This document shows positions 6,428-6,661 of a stretch of 6,661 nt of DNA, piece by piece (position 1 is the stretch's first letter; the number at the start of each line of letters is the position of its first letter). Origin of the DNA: Holophagales bacterium (GTDB lineage: Bacteria > Acidobacteriota > Holophagae > Holophagales > Holophagaceae); contig JAITCJ010000023.1 of assembly GCA_031283145.1 (NCBI GenBank), positions 1-6,661 of the forward strand, in the 5' to 3' direction. The notes under the pieces were generated by a model. It did no database searches. It saw only the letters and a list, made by a program, of their open reading frames with translations, and was not told the DNA's origin. The translations under genes were made by a program, and so were the position numbers.

Positions 6428-6661
6428 TTAATGGCTATAAAATCCCGTGGCGTTCAAGACATCCAGCCTGTGGCACGCAATCTTGTAAGCTAGATTTCTG
6501 GCGTGGCAGTCAATCGGCGGTATGTCTTCATAATTTGCGCTGAGAGCCGCGATAAAATTGTCAACGCTCGCGTTTTGGTGCAGTTGAATACGGGCTTCGG
6601 GGATCAGAGCGCAGGCCGCCCACTTGTTGGCTTGGTATTCATCTTTGCCCCAGAATGGTCT
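6428..6661 (-). CDS. Possible ImmA/IrrE-type (M78/DUF955) metallopeptidase, C-terminal part (partial)
   Basis: On the - strand a frame is open from the right edge of the window to a TAA at 6430-6428, giving 77 residues of the C-terminal end; the start lies outside. The early stretch KDEYQANKWAACALIP resembles the segment that follows the zinc-binding HEXXH helix in ImmA/IrrE proteins, where a Glu shortly before an Ala-Asn pair, Phe/Trp-Ala-Ala and a Leu/Ile-Pro end are typical. A later stretch, RNLAYKIACHRLDVLNATG, is compatible with the Leu-Ala then Arg-Leu pattern near the end of that domain. The HEXXH motif itself would be upstream and is not visible, so the assignment is a guess from pattern. 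Members of this family cleave repressors or respond to stress, often next to a helix-turn-helix gene. The gene converges on the permease gene with only 13 nt between stops. That the frame is coding is more certain than its family. Confidence 0.5.
   Translation of the reverse strand, partial: RPFWGKDEYQANKWAACALIPEARIQLHQNASVDNFIAALSANYEDIPPIDCHARNLAYKIACHRLDVLNATGFYSH

Noticed and set aside
6422..6450. Possible hairpin terminator (GGATT paired with AATCC) after the permease
   Set aside because: The stem is only 5 bp with an 11-nt loop, has low GC content and no T-run, and lies mostly inside the convergent coding frame.
1..6661. tRNA, rRNA, CRISPR, insertion sequence or attachment site
   Set aside because: No spaced direct repeats, transposase-like frame, terminal inverted repeats or tRNA-like cloverleaf sequence was seen on either strand, and nearly all bases are accounted for by the genes.

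Overview
The window comes from a bacterium of roughly balanced base composition that is most likely diderm (Gram-negative). It has a bacterial-type respiratory complex I operon. It also has a periplasmic adaptor whose hairpin tip carries a TolC-docking signature, which only makes sense in a cell with an outer membrane. The phylum cannot be fixed from this sequence alone.

Layout. Positions 1-3192 hold the 3' end of a nuo operon on the + strand: the last 40 codons of nuoL, then complete nuoM and nuoN. The genes are packed with a 4-nt gap (nuoL/nuoM) and a 1-nt overlap (nuoM/nuoN). NuoL, NuoM and NuoN are the three antiporter-like, proton-pumping membrane subunits of NADH:quinone oxidoreductase. 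All the key buried Glu and Lys residues I could check in NuoM and NuoN are present. A spacer of 138 nt (3193-3330) follows, with a small inverted repeat but no convincing terminator or promoter.

Positions 3331-6414 hold a second two-gene + strand unit: a MacA/HlyD-type periplasmic adaptor (membrane fusion protein) and, 18 nt downstream, a MacB-type ABC permease with no ATPase domain. Together they look like the envelope-spanning part of an ABC tripartite exporter. No ATP-binding subunit is encoded beside them, and the TolC-like outer-membrane channel would also come from elsewhere. The adaptor is unusual: about 180 residues of Gly/Pro/Arg/Gln-rich sequence interrupt its beta-barrel domain, a second insert of about 50 residues interrupts its membrane-proximal part, and a short Gly-Gly/Phe/Met/Gly-Gly motif recurs in both inserts and at the C-terminus.

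Positions 6428-6661 carry the 3' part of a gene on the - strand, convergent with the permease gene and entering from the right edge. Its 77 visible residues resemble the region after the zinc motif in ImmA/IrrE-type (M78/DUF955) metallopeptidases; this is a tentative call.

I see no RNA gene, mobile element, CRISPR array or origin. The complex I part is ordinary. The points most worth attention are the low-complexity inserts in the adaptor and the missing ATPase partner.
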